Assembly (NCBI GenBank): GCA_900540005.1
Contig: UQEM01000124.1
Coordinates: 1 to 7,420 of the forward strand
Reading direction: 5' to 3'
Length of the DNA stretch: 7,420 nt
From: an uncultured Ruminococcus sp.
GTDB taxonomy: Bacteria; Bacillota; Clostridia; Oscillospirales; Ruminococcaceae
The notes beneath the pieces are model-generated. The model saw nothing but the letters and a program-made list of their open reading frames with translations, was not told where the DNA came from and ran no database searches. The translations under genes and the position numbers were made by a program. Of this stretch, positions 6,210 through 7,420 are shown in pieces. Every line of letters begins with the position of its first letter. Position 1 is the stretch's first letter.

Positions 6210-6937
6210 GCGCACCGGAATATAAGTTTGAAAAACTGACTGACACTATATATGTCTGTGCAAGCAGTGACCACCGCTTTGGCACGGATGCGTTTCTCCT
6301 TGCGGATTTTTCACAGTACAGACAAAAGGACAAGGTATGTGATCTCGGAACAGGCTGTGGGATCATACCGCTAATAATGCAGAAATACCGACCTCCGCAG
6401 GTCACATATGCGGTAGATATACAGGAGGGCGCGATCGAGCAGCTTAAACTCGGGATCGAGCACAGTCAGACGACAGGTATAATTCCTGTTTGCGCAGATC
6501 TGAAAGAGCTGTGGGAGGACGCTCCGAGAGGAATGCTTGATCTTGTTACCTGCAACCCGCCCTATAAGGTGGTCGGAGCAGGATTTGAGAGCGCAATTGA
6601 CGCGCAGAGAATTGCCCGTCACGAGATAATGTGTACTATCGATGATGTGTGTGTCGCTGCGGAAAAACTTCTCAAATTCGGGGGCAGACTATGTGTCTGC
6701 AATCGTCCGGAGAGACTGAGCGACGTTATATTTGCCATGAAAAGCAATAACATTGAGCCTAAAAGGATAAGATTTGTCTCAAAGAATCCTGATGAAGCAC
6801 CGTGGCTTTTCCTGATCGAAGGCAAAAAAGGCTCAAAACCGTTCATGAAGGTCGAGCCTCAGCTTTATATAAGAAGCGGCGAAGGATTTTCGGAAGAACT
6901 GCAAAAAATCTATGACACAGGAAAGGAGAGCCTATGA
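6206..6937 (+). CDS. TrmN6/YabB-like tRNA (adenine-N6)-methyltransferase
   Basis: This is a class I SAM-dependent methyltransferase of the YfiC/TrmN6/YabB group. The Escherichia coli member makes m6A37 in tRNA1-Val. The 243 residues show HRFGTDAFLLADF (23-35), typical of this group; the SAM-binding CDLGTGCGIIPL (45-56); acidic D71 in AVDIQ at the end of strand 2; and the catalytic CNPPY (116-120) of N6-adenine methyltransferases. The position directly before rsmI is the order I recall for Bacillus yabB and yabC, which supports the assignment. A strong GGAGGA at 6192-6197 precedes the start by eight bases, and the start overlaps the mnmA stop (ATGA, 6206-6209). The tRNA substrate in this organism is inferred, not shown; a related N6-adenine methyltransferase acting on another RNA is possible. 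Confidence 0.88.
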   Translation: MSAPEYKFEKLTDTIYVCASSDHRFGTDAFLLADFSQYRQKDKVCDLGTGCGIIPLIMQKYRPPQVTYAVDIQEGAIEQLKLGIEHSQTTGIIPVCADLKELWEDAPRGMLDLVTCNPPYKVVGAGFESAIDAQRIARHEIMCTIDDVCVAAEKLLKFGGRLCVCNRPERLSDVIFAMKSNNIEPKRIRFVSKNPDEAPWLFLIEGKKGSKPFMKVEPQLYIRSGEGFSEELQKIYDTGKESL

Positions 6938-7420
6938 GCGGAACATTGTACCTTATCGGCACACCGATAGGAAATCTTGAAGATATCACGCTCCGTCAGC
7001 TTAGAATGCTGGAGGAGGTAGACTTTATATGCGCGGAGGATACAAGAGTAACGCTCAAGCTTCTCAACCGCTATGAAATAAAGAAACAGCTTGTCAGCTT
7101 TCACGAGCACAGTTCTCATGCGGATGCGATGAGGATTATAGAAAGACTCCAAAACGGCGAAAACTGCGGGATCGTTACCGATGCAGGAATGCCGTGTATA
7201 TCGGATCCGGGAGAGGTGCTTGTTAAGCTTTGTGCGGAAAATTCGATTGACGTAAAGGTAGTTCCCGGGCCGAGCGCGGTAGTTTCAGCGGTAGCTCTTG
7301 CCGGACTCAGCGGCGGAAGATTTACCTTTGAGGGATTTCTTCCTGTTCCGAAAAAAGAACGCAGCGAGCGTCTTGAAATGCTCAAGGGAGAGACTGCGGA
7401 CATGGTATTCTATGAAGCGC
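6934..7420 (+). CDS. rsmI: 16S rRNA (cytidine-1402-2'-O)-methyltransferase RsmI, 3'-truncated by window edge
   Basis: RsmI methylates the ribose of C1402 in the P-site region of 16S rRNA, complementing the N4 methylation of the same base by RsmH. The first 162 residues are present and the frame stays open to the last base; the full protein is usually about 280 residues, so a little over half is seen. Motifs of this tetrapyrrole-methylase-fold family are LYLIGTPIGNLEDIT (5-19), CAEDTR (33-38), TDAGMPCISDPG (82-93) and VVPGPSA (109-115), followed by FEGFLP (132-137). The start is set by AAAGGAG at 6922-6928, five bases upstream. It overlaps the preceding stop by four bases (ATGA, 6934-6937), indicating translational coupling. 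No sign of a frameshift or disruption in the visible part. Confidence 0.96.
   Translation, partial: MSGTLYLIGTPIGNLEDITLRQLRMLEEVDFICAEDTRVTLKLLNRYEIKKQLVSFHEHSSHADAMRIIERLQNGENCGIVTDAGMPCISDPGEVLVKLCAENSIDVKVVPGPSAVVSAVALAGLSGGRFTFEGFLPVPKKERSERLEMLKGETADMVFYEA

Noticed and set aside
5241..6215. Long minus-strand open frame of 324 codons opposite mnmA
   Set aside because: It is fully antisense to an intact, clearly recognised mnmA, its translation resembles no family I know, and no good ribosome binding site was identified. It reflects the codon bias of the sense gene.

Overview
The window looks like chromosomal DNA from a Gram-positive, low-to-mid GC anaerobe of the class Clostridia, most likely a Ruminococcus-like member of the Oscillospiraceae. 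This is inferred from the protein types (Firmicute-style TmcAL/YlbM, clostridial MnmA and RsmI variants, a C39-family lipoprotein typical of gut Clostridia), strong AGGAGG-like ribosome binding sites, and frequent ATA, CTT and AGA codons. No database search was possible, so the genus is a guess.

Layout, left to right. (1) Positions 1-762: an AT-rich plus-strand pnuC-type nicotinamide riboside transporter gene. Its true 5' end appears to lie upstream of the window and seems to be separated from the rest by a one-base frameshift near position 48. The gene ends at a perfect 19-bp-stem bidirectional terminator. (2) Positions 763-2071: ackA, acetate kinase, on the minus strand and convergent with pnuC. 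Just beyond its 3' end is a promoter-like sequence pointing back into it (antisense). (3) Positions 2072-2227: a divergent intergenic region with a clear ackA promoter and a 14-bp AT palindrome. (4) Positions 2228-7420: a tightly packed plus-strand cluster of six genes, tmcAL, a C39-peptidase lipoprotein gene, a HAD-family hydrolase gene, mnmA, a trmN6-type methyltransferase gene and rsmI. rsmI is cut by the window edge. Gaps are 0-7 bases between most of these genes, about 21 bases before the preferred mnmA start, and the last two junctions are 4-base ATGA overlaps, so a single operon is likely.

The operon has a clear theme. Four of its six products modify RNA at or next to the decoding site: TmcAL (ac4C34 of elongator tRNA-Met), MnmA (s2U34 of tRNA-Lys/Glu/Gln), a TrmN6-like enzyme (m6A37 of a tRNA) and RsmI (2'-O-methyl-C1402 of 16S rRNA). 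TmcAL uses free acetate plus ATP, and the divergent neighbour ackA governs the acetate/acetyl-phosphate balance, so the pairing has a metabolic logic. The lipoprotein and the HAD hydrolase do not fit the theme.

I found no convincing undescribed system. No CRISPR array, tRNA, rRNA, insertion sequence or attachment site was seen. The most useful oddities are the apparent pnuC frameshift, the promoter antisense to ackA, the acetate link between ackA and tmcAL, and the exported C39 lipoprotein embedded in an RNA-modification operon.
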